Assembly (NCBI GenBank): GCA_002197995.1
Contig: NGZR01000004.1
Span: forward strand, 1,922,001-1,986,000
Direction of reading: 5' to 3'
DNA length: 64,000 bases
Source: Gaeumannomyces sp. JS-464
Lineage: Eukaryota; Ascomycota; Sordariomycetes; Magnaporthales; Magnaporthaceae
Both the position numbers and the translations under genes were made by a program. Position 1 is the first letter of the stretch; each line of letters opens with the position of its first letter. The notes under the pieces were generated by a model that was not told the origin of the DNA, made no database searches, and saw only the letters and a list, made by a program, of their open reading frames with translations. Positions 36,001-48,237 of the stretch are shown here, one piece after another.

Positions 36001-39000
36001 CTTGACCATGTTGATGGCAGACGTACGAACACGGTTCTCGTCAGGTTCCGTGCAAAAGTCCTTGTGAACCATCTGCTGCGTCGAGATGGCGGCGATCGTA
36101 ACGGACCTATCAACGACTGGCTGGATGATGTCGTGCAGCGCCTTGTTGATGGCTGTCCTAACAATCTCGGTGAGTCGAGAAGTGCTCACGACCATCTCGT
36201 TGGTCGGTGGAATCTGCAGGAGGGAACTGATGTCAGGGATCGACGGCGTGATCGCGTGCGGAGACAAGCCGCCGCCAACCGCCGGCCCCATGCCGTTCAG
36301 GGACAGATTCTCGAAAGATTCGAGTGCGTCGGGCGGCGCCATTTCCGCTGGCTCTTCCACCGCGATGCGGTTCAGGATCTCGCCGGAAGGCTCTATGCTC
36401 TTGTGATCGAGGCTCAGTCCCTTGCAGAGCACTTCGATCTCGAACTTCAAGTTGAGTTTTAGCTCTGCATTGTGGTACAGTTCGATAAGCAGGTAAATGA
36501 TGTCCATGAGCCAGGGATTCGGCGGACGGAAGACATTGGACGAAGCTCCCTGGATCAGAACCTTGCAGACGAAAGGGATGACCACAATAAGCCTCTTAGT
36601 ATCATGGGCCTCCATGAGAAGCTGCTTGAAGGCGATGTTCTTGTGCTTGATCGGCTTATCCCTTGCAAGGGTCAGCAGGCCCAGCCAGCCGCCGAGGTCT
36701 TGAGGTGCGTGCGCTCGGTCGAGTTCACCATAGTGGCCTCAGCGTTGAGCATGCGGGCCACGCTGATGTACGTCTCTCGTAATACCTCAGACCACAATGA
36801 CTTGTCCCCAAACTGTTTGACCAGGTCAAGGTAGACGTGGTGGTAGTTTGGCTGCATCTTGGCCCGCTCCTCAACCAGGTGGCTGGCGAACCACTGCTGG
36901 TGCTTGTGCTCGAGCATGTCGGAGAGTTCTTTGAACATGGCCTGGAGGGTGTTCTCGGTGATGTTGTTGAGCACGAACTGTATCTTGCCCTGCGTGTCGT
37001 CGTCGGGATCTTCAAGGCCGAGGTTGGACGGGCGGCTGTCGACATTGATTGATGAAAACGGTGGAGCATGTGGCTCTGGCCCCCGCCGTCATCGGCGTTG
37101 CCGTTCGTTAGGCCGTCACCCCTAGGCCACCAGTCCCGTTGTGCTTCCTCGACAATTCCTCTTCATGGCTCCGAACCACGTCCTCGGCCTTCTTCCACGC
37201 TTCCGTCCCCTGAAGGCCGGGGACCTGGAGCAACTGCTCGCAAAAACCAGGCCACTCGCGCAACCTGGTGAACAGTTGCATCAGAGCCTGGAGCCCGAAT
37301 TTGTACATGGCCTGGTTGGGGTTGTGGTCCCTAACAGCCTCCAGGATCATGCCAAGTCCGATCTGGAGAGGGAGCTCAGAAATAAGCTTGTGAGAGATGA
37401 TGCCGCCAAATAGAACGGCTGTGGTCGCCAGCGCCTCGAGAGGGTAATCACTGAAGTGCGTATACTCGTCGAAGAGGCCGTGGATCATGCAAGCAAAGAT
37501 GTCCTGCTCCAGAGCATCACGAGAGTGCTTGTACCGCTCGAGCACCTCGACAATATTCCGGACTTGGACCTCGTCACTGTACATCTTCTTGTAATGCTCC
37601 TCCATCTTAGCGTTGGCGGCAGGAGGCAAAGCGTTGCCAGTTTTCCCATTGGCGTCGATAATATCGTCGTATCCCTCGCCGTAATTGATCAAGCGCGGGT
37701 ATACGGTGATGCACGTCCGCTGGACAGTGATAAGTTCGGGAAACGGCTGCTTCGGGAGGAAATCCTGAAGAATTCCTAAGAGTGCAGAGACGGTCTTAAC
37801 CTGGAGAGGCGTGTTCTGCTTCGTGGGCAGAGACTGCTCGGGCGGCCTCTGCACCTTCAGCTCCATCTCGGCCTTGATCAGCAGGAATTGTAACAGTGAC
37901 CGCGAGATCTCGCCGCTCCTGTCTCTATTATTCCTCGCGTACTCAGCTAGGTCCAAGTACCCTTCGGCGTGAGCAAGAGCAGCTAGATCGAGGCCGAACC
38001 CAGTCGTCAGAGAGACCAGGTCGTTGAGCCAGTTGTGCTTGACGGCGTGCCTGAATATTATCGGCAGATCCATCGGCTTGACGGCATGGGCATCGGCAAG
38101 TCTCTGCTTGACCCAGTCGCTGTCCTTCCTCCATAGGCTTTCCAGAACGAAGTCAGAGGTGTGGGAATTCTCGTAGAGGAAGTTCTCGAAGAGCGAGTTT
38201 AGAGTCTCGACGGCCATGGCTGGCCAAGGTTTTGGAACACCGAAGGCGGACACAACGAAGATGTCCAGATTCGGGACAACAACCTCTTGGAAAAGGCGCT
38301 TAGCCTCGGGGGTCTGCGAAGCGTGGATCGAGTTTAGAGCGACATGAAAAACGGCCGAGAGGGCTGCCACGGAGACCAGAGGGTGCTTGACGGCAACTGC
38401 GGCCCGCTCAAGCACGGGCGGTGGGGATTGCGCGTACGACTCGAGCGTGAAGGTAGGTTCGAGACCCGGAATGTTGCTCGCGTCCAGCTGCTCCGGGCTC
38501 AGAGATGCGAAGGCGCATATGTAGGAGAGCTGGGTCTCAGGGTTGTCCCAGTTCCCACCCAGAGATGTTGTATGTCGAACGAGCTATCCTCCTTGGCGAC
38601 AGGCAGCAGCGCGCTATAGAGACGTAGGAACTGGCTCGAGGATATGCGAGCATCGCGCTGATCAAAGCACGACACCACAAGCTGCCACCGGAAGGAAGCG
38701 TTGACCACATGTCTGAGGGCGCTCACCAGGACCGCGGGGTCGTGCCGTTGGGTCTGGCTGACGGTGGCGTAGGTCAACGCGAACGACACCTGCTCCTCGC
38801 CCAGCGGAATACTACCTGGTCGAAGACTGCAGGTATTTGAGGCAGGTGTCATGGTCGCGAGTGAACTCGGACCCCACCTTCTTCATATACAGCGCTAGCG
38901 CGTTCCCAGGCTTGTCACCGAGGACACGGAACAGGTCGAGGGTAGCTAGAACTTCTGAAGGTGGGGCTTGGTCGCTCTGTGAATAGCGAGTGGTCGCTTT

Positions 39001-39958
39001 GAATACCAGCTCCGATTTGGCGTGGGAGGCGAAGTTGGGAGGGTGTTCCTGTATGAAGCGGTCCAGAATAAGGGAGACGAAGGATGGTGTGAGATGGGCA
39101 TTTTCCCCGGCCGGCCTTGACAAGATATTGACAAAGGAGGAAAAGTTGGCCGAGAGAATCGCGTCGGCTGTGGTGGGGTAGTATTAGAAAGAGGACAAAA
39201 CAAGCCACGAAGATCTCGACGGCGCAAGCAAGCTGGGCGCGCGGCAACACGACGTACCTTTGGTCCTCAGATCAGAGCGCGCTCCGACCTTGAAAGCGAG
39301 TGCGAGAATGGTCTTCTCGAGAGGGTCCAGCTTGAAGTGCTCCATAAAGGTCGACAGATCGAAGTCTCGGAAGATGTCCTCGGTGCCTTGCTCGATCGAC
39401 TCGGCAATCTTGCGAGCATGGTCCTGGTCGCGACCAATCTTACGCATCTCGCCGACCAGTATATGCATGTTGCCGGCATTGCCTCCTAGGCGGGACACGC
39501 CCGGGAAGATCTGGGGAGCATTGCCTGCTACCAGGCGCGCGAAGTACTTTGTGAACACTTCCATACCGTTGTCATCGATGAGCTACAGCGCAGAGGCGGG
39601 CGCGCGTCAGCACAGATGCAATCGCGGGGGCAGGTCAGGCGACATGATAGCAGGGACGCGACTTGGCGCGGCGAAGACAGTGATGAGGCGGGGGGGGACA
39701 TACCTTTCTCAGCTGCTCTGTGTGCTGATCCCACTTTGTGGGATCTTCCTTATCCTCCTTGATAGTGCTCAGCAGGAGGTAGACTTGGGCGACGCTGATC
39801 TTGCTGACGCTGGTCCCAGTGGGGCTGCTGGTACTTGGGCTTGCACCAGCACTGAGACCGCCAGTTTGCGAGGGATGAGGCGAATGGCTGATGCCCGTCT
39901 GCAGCGCCTGGGGTTGGTTGGGCGAAAAGGTTCCTGGTCGGGGTGGCGGAGGCACCAT
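33084..39958 (-). CDS. not1: Not1, scaffold of the CCR4-NOT deadenylase complex
   Basis: Exons are 39958-39704, 39582-39258, 39167-33223 and 33140-33084, with introns of 121, 90 and 82 bp. After bridging five single-base breaks (38823-38824, 38558-38560, 37111-37114, about 37067, about 36698) the product is about 2194 residues, normal for fungal Not1. Landmarks in order: VAQVYLLLSTIKEDKED in the N-terminal helical repeats; LNSLFENFLYENSHTSDFV; the MIF4G-like Caf1-docking region with FVLNNITENTLQAMFKELSD, QQWFASHLVEERAKMQPNYH and GHDTK-like AHDTKRLIVVIPFVCKVLIQ; the DUF3819/Caf40-binding bundle (LTEIVRTAINKALHDIIQPV, VHKDFCTEPDENRVRTSAIN); and the C-terminal Not1 superfamily homology domain ending AERFLTILTRRGGDYGI. 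It nucleates Ccr4-Caf1 deadenylase and Not2/3/5 for mRNA decay. The start at 39958 (MVPPPPRPGTFSPNQ) is the least certain part; a longer, Pro-rich N-terminus is possible. Confidence 0.92.
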
Positions 39959-41688
39959 GAGGGTGAAGATGGGCTGTAGGAGGCCTGAAGCTGGAGCGTC
40001 TATCCCCTACTCGACAGAGCCCCTTTCGTCCAGGTGAGCAAGGCGGCCGCGGAGGTGCGTCAGCCGTGCCGTCGGGGCATGGACGAGAGGCGGCTGCGGG
40101 AGCGATGAAGATGGGCGCCGGGTTGCCGGGGGCCGAGGTGCTTGGAGCGGGTGCCTGACTATGCGCTGGAGCGTCGGGGGAAGAACGTGGGCCTGGGGGG
40201 CATCGGGCGGGCGAGTCTGACGCACAAGGGTGCAGGGCGCGTGCCAAATGGTCGAAAACCGCGCCAGTACTGAGATCCACGTGAAAGGATGGTGCGGGCC
40301 GAAATGTAAGGGTGGTTCTGCGAGGAGTAGCTTCGCTGGCGCAAGCCCGGGTTGGTCGGTTTTTTTGACTGCGATGGCTTTGGGGTGGGCGAGGCAGCTT
40401 TGCTAGGTGAAGATTCCGACGTGGAAGTTCAAACTGCAAAGCTAATGTCGGTGTGTGGCTCAGTATGTGGCGCGGCCCGGCAGACAGCCACGGACACTCG
40501 GCCACCTAGGTAGGCTTGAGGGGCACGTGCGCCGCGGGGAAGGCTGCGGTGGGCAAAGATGAGGAATGATATTTGGTCGCTGTGAAGACGGCGTCGTGCA
40601 CAGACAGCCAGGCTACATCTAACGGAAGGAAAGGTTGGTGCCAACAAGTCCGAGCTGAGATAATGACAAGTACCTAGGTAGGTAGGTAGTTGCTCCTTAC
40701 CATGTTTTTCACCCAAGTGTCTGCTCCGGTTCTTTTTGTTCAGGTCCGATCAAAGGGGAGACCATTCACGAATCAAAAGAAATCATTTGAGGCCTCGTCT
40801 GTTCCTGTCAGTCCACCTATGGAAAACTGACTCCTGGGCACCTGGCAACTGCGTCTCACAGCTATCGACCACGTACAATCCAAAGCATCGCTGATTCACC
40901 TGGAACGGAGATACTGACACAGCGGCTTGTCGCCCCGTGTTTACGAGTGACAACACGACTGCTGGCACGGTAGCTCCGGTTGGGGAGCCACTGAGGTAGA
41001 TGGCCTGTGGTTGCCCGACATATCACGTCGTGCACTTCGTCAAAAGCTTCCACCACTCAACGGTCTGCCGTTTAGGCCGAGTCACCGCGACATTCATCAG
41101 ACAGTTGCGAGAGGTGATGTGTCAAGACGATCAATCAGACATGCGCGGCCATGCAGCCGAGGGGAGACACGGTGCGGTTGGGGCCTTGTTCTTGCCGCCC
41201 CTCCAGCCCGTCGAGTGGTGCGCTGTGCTGGTGGCTGTCCAGTTGGGTTAGGTTGCCAGCTGAAGGTGAAGATGAAGGATGCAAGCTATTTGGCGCCGAG
41301 CCAGTTGAGCCCCATATTCCCCACCCACACTCGCAAGCTGTCAAGGTTTAAAGTTGCGCCCAGCTGCCGCAGCTGGTTGCCGGGTCAACATGAGCTGGAC
41401 CCACGAAAGTCAATAATAGTGCAACGAAGGAGCCGGCATGACACTCCACCTTGGACCAGCCGACATACAAACGTTGAATCAATTACGCGAGACCTGCTCA
41501 GTCACACCGGTGACAGGTCTCTGCTAACATTCCACAGCAAAAAGAGGTCCGGATTCCACGGATCTTGAACAAAATTCACGACATCGCTACCGAGGCACCG
41601 ACACCGCCTCTTTGCAGGAGCCGCATCACGCCAGAAAGAACACAGGACTGTGTCCGATTCTATCCGCGCCTTCGCGCTGCTGGACACC
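39959..41688. other. Divergent promoter region of not1 and the F-BAR gene
   Basis: 1.7 kb separates not1 (-) from the F-BAR/SH3 gene (+). The not1-proximal part is GC- and Pro-codon-rich and might hold extra 5' coding sequence or leader. A palindromic CCTAGGTAGG cluster lies at 40672-40690 and another copy at about 40503. No independent gene is recognised. Confidence 0.45.
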
Positions 41689-44600
41689 ATGCCAGCAGCG
41701 GCTAATGACGCGCCAAGCGTTGTCCTCTCCTGTACGTACCGGACGACGAAGTTCAGAGAGCCGAACAGTGCGATCTGGCGGTCAAGATTTCGTCATGGAC
41801 ATGGCTGACGTCTCCTAACGCTGCAAAGTCGCCAACAACTTCTGGGCAAGGATGATGCAGGAGTAGGGCCGCTCTTTGACCGCATGCTTGGTGCGAAGCA
41901 GACTTGCGACGAGCTCCGATCGTTCTACGGCGGTATGTCTTAGCCTCCTCCGCTTCCGAGAGCTCACACCCAGAGGAGAAAGCGGGCCAAAAGCGCTGAC
42001 CAAACGGCACGCCTCTGCAAAACAGCCGAGCATCAATCGAAGATGAATACTCCCGAAAACTCCTATCGCTGTGTAAGAAATCGCTGGGGTCGCAGGAATC
42101 CGGAAGCCTGAAGACGTCGCTCGACACGGTACGAGGCGAGCTGGAATCCATCGGCAAGCAGCACCAGTACATAGCAGCGCAGATGAAAAGCGAGCTGGAG
42201 GAGCCGCTGGCGGCATTCGCCGGGGCGATGAAAGAGCGCCGAAAGATTATACAGAACAGCATCGAGAAGATCTTGAAGGTCAAAATCCAGCAGACGCAAA
42301 CCGTCAACAAGGTATGATGGCGATGAGTCTGTCGAGACACAGCGGCATACAAGTGAATCCCGCTAACACCCAACCCATCTAGACTCGCGATAAGTATGAG
42401 CAGGAGTGCCTGAAGATTAAGGGGTATCTTGCTCAGGGACACATGGTCATGGGCCAGGAGGAGCGGAAAAACAAGGCCAAGCTGGAAAAGGCACAGATTA
42501 CTCTGGCGACGTCCAACACTGAGTACGAGAACGCGGTCAAGGCGCTGGAGGACACGACCGCACGCTGGAACCGCGAGTGGAAGGCGGCGGCCGACAAGTT
42601 CCAGGACTTGGAGGAGGAGCGACTCGACTTCACCAGGAGCAGCCTATGGACGTTCGCCAACATTGCGTCCACCGTCTGCGTCAGTGACGATGCCTCGTGC
42701 GAGAAGATCCGGCTTTCGCTTGAGAAGCTGGACGTCGAGAAGGACATCGCCACCTTTATCACGGAGCACGGCACCGGCCAGGATATCCCTGGTCCGCCAA
42801 AGTACATCAACTTCTCGCGGGGATGTAGACTCGCAATCGGAGGCGTCCGACGATGACAACTACGTGGTGGCCCAGTTCCCTCGCAGCATCAACCCGGCGT
42901 TCCGCTCGTCCTCGCCGCAGCCGTCCATGTTCGAGTCCCATCACGACCCTAACAACGCGCTGGCTAGGGAGCTTCTGCATGGCAGCTCAGGAACACCGCC
43001 TGGCCGCGAGCAGGCACTTGCCCCCAGAAGGTCGCTGTCACCGAGAAGCAGAGACAGTCGCCCCGGGCGCTGGAGATGCAGCAGCCGCCGCCCCAGCAGG
43101 CCAAGCCACCGTACGACCCGAACGACTTTGCGCCCCAGCAATCGAGACTGCAGCTCCGCGCTCAGGAGCCCAAACAGGCGCCGCCCCAGCAGTCGAGAGC
43201 GCCATTCGACCCGAACGACTTTGCACCACAGCCGCATAGGCTGCAGCTGCGTGGTCAAGAGTCCAGGCAGCCCCAGCCTCAGCAACAGCAGCATGAGCTT
43301 CAGCAACATCATCAGCAGCTTCAGCGGCAGCATCAACAGCAGCAGCAGCAGCTCCAGCAACTTCAGCTCAGGCAGCAGCAGCAGAGACAGCAGCAGCCCA
43401 GACAGGCTGCGGCGCCGTTTGATCCAAATGACTTCACACCGGTGCCACATGACCCGTACCCAATGGATGGTATGACGATGCTGTGCCGTACCAAGCCCAC
43501 CGGCTCTGATCTCGGGTCCCACCTCGGGTCGCAAATCGACTCGCAGATCCCCTCGGCAGTTAGCTCGCAGCTCAGCTCGGCGCGGCCTTCCAGCCGGGAT
43601 GACAATAGCGAGTATTCCAATCCCACCTCGCTTTCAGATTTGGAGGGACCCAACGGGATGCCGTCGCCTGTTAAGCAGGCCCCCGCGCCGCTGCTAGCCG
43701 AGAGGGAGCGGGAGCGGGAGCGGGAGCGGGAGCGGGAGCGGCAGATGGAGCGGGAGCGACAGGAAAGGGAGAGACAGATTGAGAGAGAGAGACAGATGGA
43801 AAGGGAGCGGCAGATGGAGAGGGAACGACAGGAGAAAGAGAGGATGCTGGAGAGAGAGCGACAGGAGAAGGAGCGACAAGAAAGGGAGCGACAAGAGAGG
43901 GAACGACAGGAGACGGAGCGACAAGAGCGAGAGCAGCAAGAACGAGAGAAGCAAGAGCGGGAGCAACAAAGAGGGAGCGTCAGGAAAGGGAACGCCAGTT
44001 GGAGAGGGAGCGCCAGTTGGAGAGGGAGCGCCAGCTGAGAGGGAGCGAGAGCAGCAGAAAGAGAGGGAACGGGAGCTCCAGAGGCAGAAAGAGATGGAGC
44101 AAGAGAGGAGGAGGGAGAGGCAGCTCGAGAGAGAGCGCGAGCAGGAGAAAGAGAGGCAGATGGAGAGGGAGCGGGAACAGGAGAGGGAGAGGAACAACAC
44201 GATCAAGAAGAGGAGTGGGTTCTTCCAGAACCACAGCCCTTTCCGACGCAAGAGCAACAAGGACATGCAGCAGCCGCCATCAGCATCTCTGCGGAACACT
44301 TGGCATCCTTCGCAAACTTCGCAGGGTTCCGCCCGTGCCCCGATAGCGTACGGAGGAAGTAGTAGCCAGGCCCAGCAGGCGGCCGAGGCTAGGGCGCCAA
44401 GCCCCGACCCGATCGACGCCAACGCGAGCCTTGCCCTCAACGTCGGCCAGAACGTGTTCCCTGTGGCAACTCCAGGAAGGAAGGAGCCTGCAGCGAGCGA
44501 GACACCGGAAGATGACCCGATTGCCTTGGCCCTTGCGGAACTTAAGGGAGTTACCCAGGTCGGCAAGCAGTCGTCGGTGCGTGTCTCAGCCGACACGTAC

Positions 44601-45811
44601 CACGGCATCTCCACCCCTGCTCCCGGGGCTCAGTCTGCATCCCGCACTGCCGCGTCTCTCAGGGGCAACGACCCGGTCGCGGCTGCTATGAGGGGCACGC
44701 CACCGCCGTCGTATGACCAGCAGGTTCAGAGGCTGGGAGTCCCCTCACCCGCGTGCACTTCAAGGGCCATGAAGGAGACATCCCAGAAGTTCGTCAGCCA
44801 GACCCGCAGCTTGTTCAGCCAGCCCCCGCGGCCGCGTCCCGGGACCTACTGGCGCTGGCAGCGGCGGATATGCCTCAGCATCCCGCCCAGCAACCAGGGG
44901 AGCTGCTGAGGTGCCCGCGCCGCCTCTCCTGCGCCGCCTCGAAGTGCCTCCCCTCGTCCGAACAGCATGGCGGACCCACAGCAACGCTCTCACCGTTCCG
45001 CATCCCCGAACCCCCAGCAGCGCTCGCATCGCTCTGCCTCGCCGAACCCACAGCAGCAGAACCACCGTTCCGTATCGCCAAACCCGTACGGCGGGGTAGC
45101 GAGCGCAGGAGCCAGTCGCAGCACCCGACCCACCACCAGTCGCAGCAGCAGAGGCGGCCCTCTCACGCGCCCACCGTGGAGTCCACATCATCCAGAACGC
45201 AGGCCCGCGGCTCGGAGCCGGGCTACTACCGCCACAACTCGCCCAACGACATGGCGAGGTCGGCGTCCCCGGCCCCATTCCGTAACGAGTACTCGTCCTC
45301 CAGGCCAGGAAGCAGCCACGTGCAGGCGGACATGTCGGTGCAGCTGGCGCCAGTGCCAGACGACGTGTACGGCGGCGGCTCCCAGTATGGCGGGTCACAG
45401 TACGGCGGGTCCCAGCGTGGTCGTGGTGGCCGCCCTGGTACAGCCACTGGCTCCAGGGGCATGAGCCTCTACGAAGGACCCGGTCCCGTGCAGCCGGCGA
45501 GGACGCGCAGCAAGAGCGTTGCGGATACGAGCCGCCAGTACACTAGAGACGGTCGTCCCATCATGCATTTTGGTAAGTGGCCTCTCCCTCTTTACTCATT
45601 CGCCTCCGCGTTCAGCATAATCGATACTAATTCCTTTGCAGCTCGCGCCTTGTACATGTACCAGGCCGCCATCCCCGAGGAGCTTGGCTTCGCAAAGGGC
45701 GACGTTCTCGCCGTCCTGCGCCATCAGGACGACGGCTGGTGGGAGGCCGAAATCCACGGCGGCAACGGCCAGGTCGGCCTCGTCCCCAGCAATTACCTCC
45801 AGCCTTGCTAG
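41689..45811 (+). CDS. F-BAR/SH3 cytokinesis protein, Cdc15/Imp2/Hof1 family
   Basis: Exons are 41689-41731, 41829-41932, 42026-42311, 42383-45572 and 45642-45811, with introns of 97, 93, 71 and 69 bp. The F-BAR domain opens FANNFWGKDDAGVGPLFDRM, then IEDEYSRKLLSLCKKSLGSQ, SLDTVRGELESIGKQHQYIA, KYEQECLKIKGYLAQGHMVM and YENAVKALEDTTARWNREWK. A long disordered middle has three PFDPNDF/PYDPNDF repeats, a Gln-rich tract (about 43270-43410) and a charged Glu-Arg coiled-coil repeat (43700-44205). The end is an SH3 domain: ALYMYQAAIPEELGFAKGDV, GWWEAEIHGGNGQVGLVPSN. These proteins bind the plasma membrane at the division site and organise the actomyosin ring and septum. At least ten single-base breaks are needed, including 41844-41846, 42026, 42819-42822, 43021-43025, 43970, 44036, two or three between 44838 and 44960, and 45093-45096. 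Confidence 0.85.
43700..44205 (+). repeat. Imperfect GAGCGGGAGCGG-type repeat encoding Glu-Arg coiled coil
   Basis: Purine-rich repeats inside the F-BAR gene encode RER/QERERQ units. The first part (about 43706-43742) is a near-perfect 6-bp array. Purity falls downstream, with 12- and 18-bp higher-order copies (for example GGAGAGGGAGCGCCAGTT twice near 44000). Confidence 0.8.
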
Positions 45812-46699
45812 ACCAAGGCAGGATCACGGGCGTTGGAGGGTGCGGTTTGTACGTAAAAGGTGGGATACACGGTATCTGTCGTCGGCGGAAGATGACAGAC
45901 GGCTTGGGGATTGTGTCAAGGTTGGTTTGAATTGATGGTTCTGGTTGATATTCACGCAGCATCTGCACATGTCGATGACGAACGTCGTCAGATCACTTTT
46001 TTCTTTTCCTTGTTTGAGCCCTTTGTACGAGTCTTTTCTTTCCTTTACCTCCATTTCTCCTTGCACATGGATGGCATGTTAATACTCTTCTCTTCGGATC
46101 AATGCATATTTTTCTTCTTCTTCTCTCTCTTTCTTTTTCCTTTTCGATCTATCGTTTTCTCGCTCGCCAGTTTTTGCTTTGCTTTCTCGTTGCCGCGTTT
46201 GGATCCTTTGTTTTCTAGCGGCGCATCGCAGAACCGCAATGGGTATTCAGCGTTCTTTGTATTCGCCTTGGGCGCATTGCATTGCATCCACACGACCATA
46301 GATTGTCAAAGAATTATCACTGTTTGTACAGAGTATCTATAATAAACTGCTTGCTCGCTGCTTTCCACCCCTTCGTAAAGATGCAATCCCAGGTCTTGCA
46401 CCACATTCCATGCTCATGTGCGGCTCTGGCTGCCCTCAGCGGAGTCCATAATTTCCCCAATTCCTGCCTGCGTCATGTCGTCACCAAGCACAAGATCCCC
46501 ATGGCTGGCCCCACTTGTAGGCGCGCCTGCCGGAATGGAGGGTAACCCCTGGAGCTCTGCGACCCCGGAATCGCAAGCACCACCAGCCCAAGCTCGCTTC
46601 CTTAGTTCATTCCACGCCAGTCTAGAAAACAAATGGATTGAAGAGAGCTGCGCGGCGACAGCACCAGAGCTGCTTGCCGACACGCCGCACTCCTCTGCA
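45812..46699. other. Intergenic, 3' UTR of the F-BAR gene and seipin leader
   Basis: A T/C-rich stretch to about 46350 looks like a 3' UTR. The remainder is the leader of the seipin gene. An open frame continuous with the seipin ATG extends upstream through 46418, but its composition does not resemble the family. Confidence 0.5.
46341..46346 (+). promoter_or_regulatory. AATAAA candidate polyadenylation signal of the F-BAR gene
   Basis: AATAAA lies about 530 bp after the F-BAR stop codon, following a T/C-rich region typical of a long fungal 3' UTR. This is positional inference only. Confidence 0.35.
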
Positions 46700-48237
46700 A
46701 TGGTCAGTCGCCTTGGTGCTTTCGCGTGTTTTCTTCATTTTCTGTCTTTGCTCTCCGGCCAAATTCTTAATCTCGTCCCTCCTATCGTCGTCTCGTCACA
46801 TGCTAACTGATCATCACTCGTGCGCGCGCAGGACTCCTACCTCAAGGGCGGCTTCCGTGCCATCACTTCGAAGACGGCCCAACGGACGGTGCTGAAGACC
46901 ATCGTACTTGTCACCACTTCGCTTGTCCTTCTTGGTCTGTCGGCTTTAGCATACCTCCTCTTCTACCAGAACTATCTCCCCGACCAGGTGTCGACGATTC
47001 CTCTGCATCTCCAATACGGGTTAGTATTCCCCTTCGGGATGCAGGATGCTGCCCCGGTCCAGCATGGGGGCCCCGGCTAGCAAGGGGCAAATATAGACGA
47101 GGTATCTCGTACTCTTCCGTAGCTGACAGCGACTCCCTCACAGCCGCTCCGAAAACCCCTACGCGATCGTGTCGCTTCCGAACCGACTCGTCAAAGAATC
47201 CCAGGACTACGATGTTACCGTGACGTTGACCCTGCCGCGCTCGCCGGCCAACCTGGAGAGGGGAAACTTCATGGTCTCGATGTACCTGTCGACCGGCTCG
47301 GTTCCCTCGCCCGCCACCGCGCTGGCCCACCACATCGACCCCAGGAGCCTCCGCGACCCGAACCGGTGCGTGTACTCGGACTCGCGGCCCGCGCTCATGC
47401 CATACACCGACCCGGTCGTCTCCGTCGCGTCCAGGATCCTCCTGCTGGGCTGGAACATGCTGTTCCCCCTCCCGAGATCCGCTACGGCCGTGTTGGCCGT
47501 CCCGCTGGCCGAGAGAGTGTCGTTTGCGGTGGGCAGCCAGCGGCCGAGGTCGCTCCTGGTGGAGCTGGAGACGGGCGCGGAGCCGCCGCTGCGCACGTAC
47601 TCGGCCAGCGTGACCTTCACGGCGCAGCTGAGCGGCCTGCGCTGGCTCATGTACCGCCACTGGCTGCTCTCGTTCGTGATATTCACCACTGGCTTCTGGG
47701 TGTGCTCGGTGCTGTCCATGGTGCTTGCGTGGGGGATCCTGGCGCTCTGCCTCGGCGCGGGCCCCTCGCCCAAGGACAAGACGGAAGGGGCCGTGGTCAA
47801 GAACGAGCCGCGACAGGACGGCAAGGGCGCTCTGGTCGCGGGGCCCGGCGGTGCGGACCGCGAAATCAAGAAAGAGGAGGACTATGATGACGACATGGGC
47901 ACCGCGCTACCTCCTACGCCCCGCACGCAGCTGTCGTCGACCGGTGTTTCCGCCAAGGGCCCACCACCGAGTTATCAGTCCGGCGGCAGCATAAGGGGAA
48001 GGCCGGCAGGGTTGTCGGTCAAATCGCCATCTGGCGGCCATCCTGTCGTCGGGGCGGGACGCGAGGGGCTCGCCCGGCGGCGCCGAGGACTGGGACGATG
48101 GGGACGACGAGCGTAATGAGCGCTGGAAGAGGGAATACAGCACCGCGAGCACGGGATGCGACGAGGGCCGCGAAGTCGGGAGCAGCAGCAGCAGTCTCCG
48201 GCGGCGGTCATCCCAGAGAAGCGTCCCAGGAAGCTGA
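46700..48237 (+). CDS. Seipin (lipid-droplet assembly protein)
   Basis: Exons are 46700-46702, 46832-47019 and 47144-48237, with introns of 129 and 124 bp. The first coding exon contributes only the ATG. The protein starts MDSYLKGGFRAITSKTAQRT, the usual fungal seipin start, followed by membrane segment 1 (TIVLVTTSLVLLGLSALAYL). The ER-lumenal domain runs from LQYGRSENPYAIVSLPN through DVTVTLTLPRSPANLERGNF and FMVSMYLSTGSV to RSLLVELETGAEPPLRTYSA. Membrane segment 2 is WLLSFVIFTTGFWVCSVLSM. The tail is acidic and Pro-rich. Seipin oligomers at ER-lipid droplet contacts control droplet growth and number. The annotated frame would stop at 48116 in an Arg-rich tail. A one-base shift around 48000-48075 gives the more typical acidic tail (AEDWDDGDDERNERW) ending at 48237, which I prefer. 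Confidence 0.85.

Noticed and set aside
39959..40505. Pro-rich frame upstream of not1 as a separate gene
   Set aside because: It overlaps not1 exon 1 in another frame; at most it is an extended not1 N-terminus or leader.
46418..46699. N-terminal extension of seipin upstream of the ATG at 46700
   Set aside because: The frame is open, but the sequence does not resemble seipins, and the ATG at 46700 gives the typical start after splicing.
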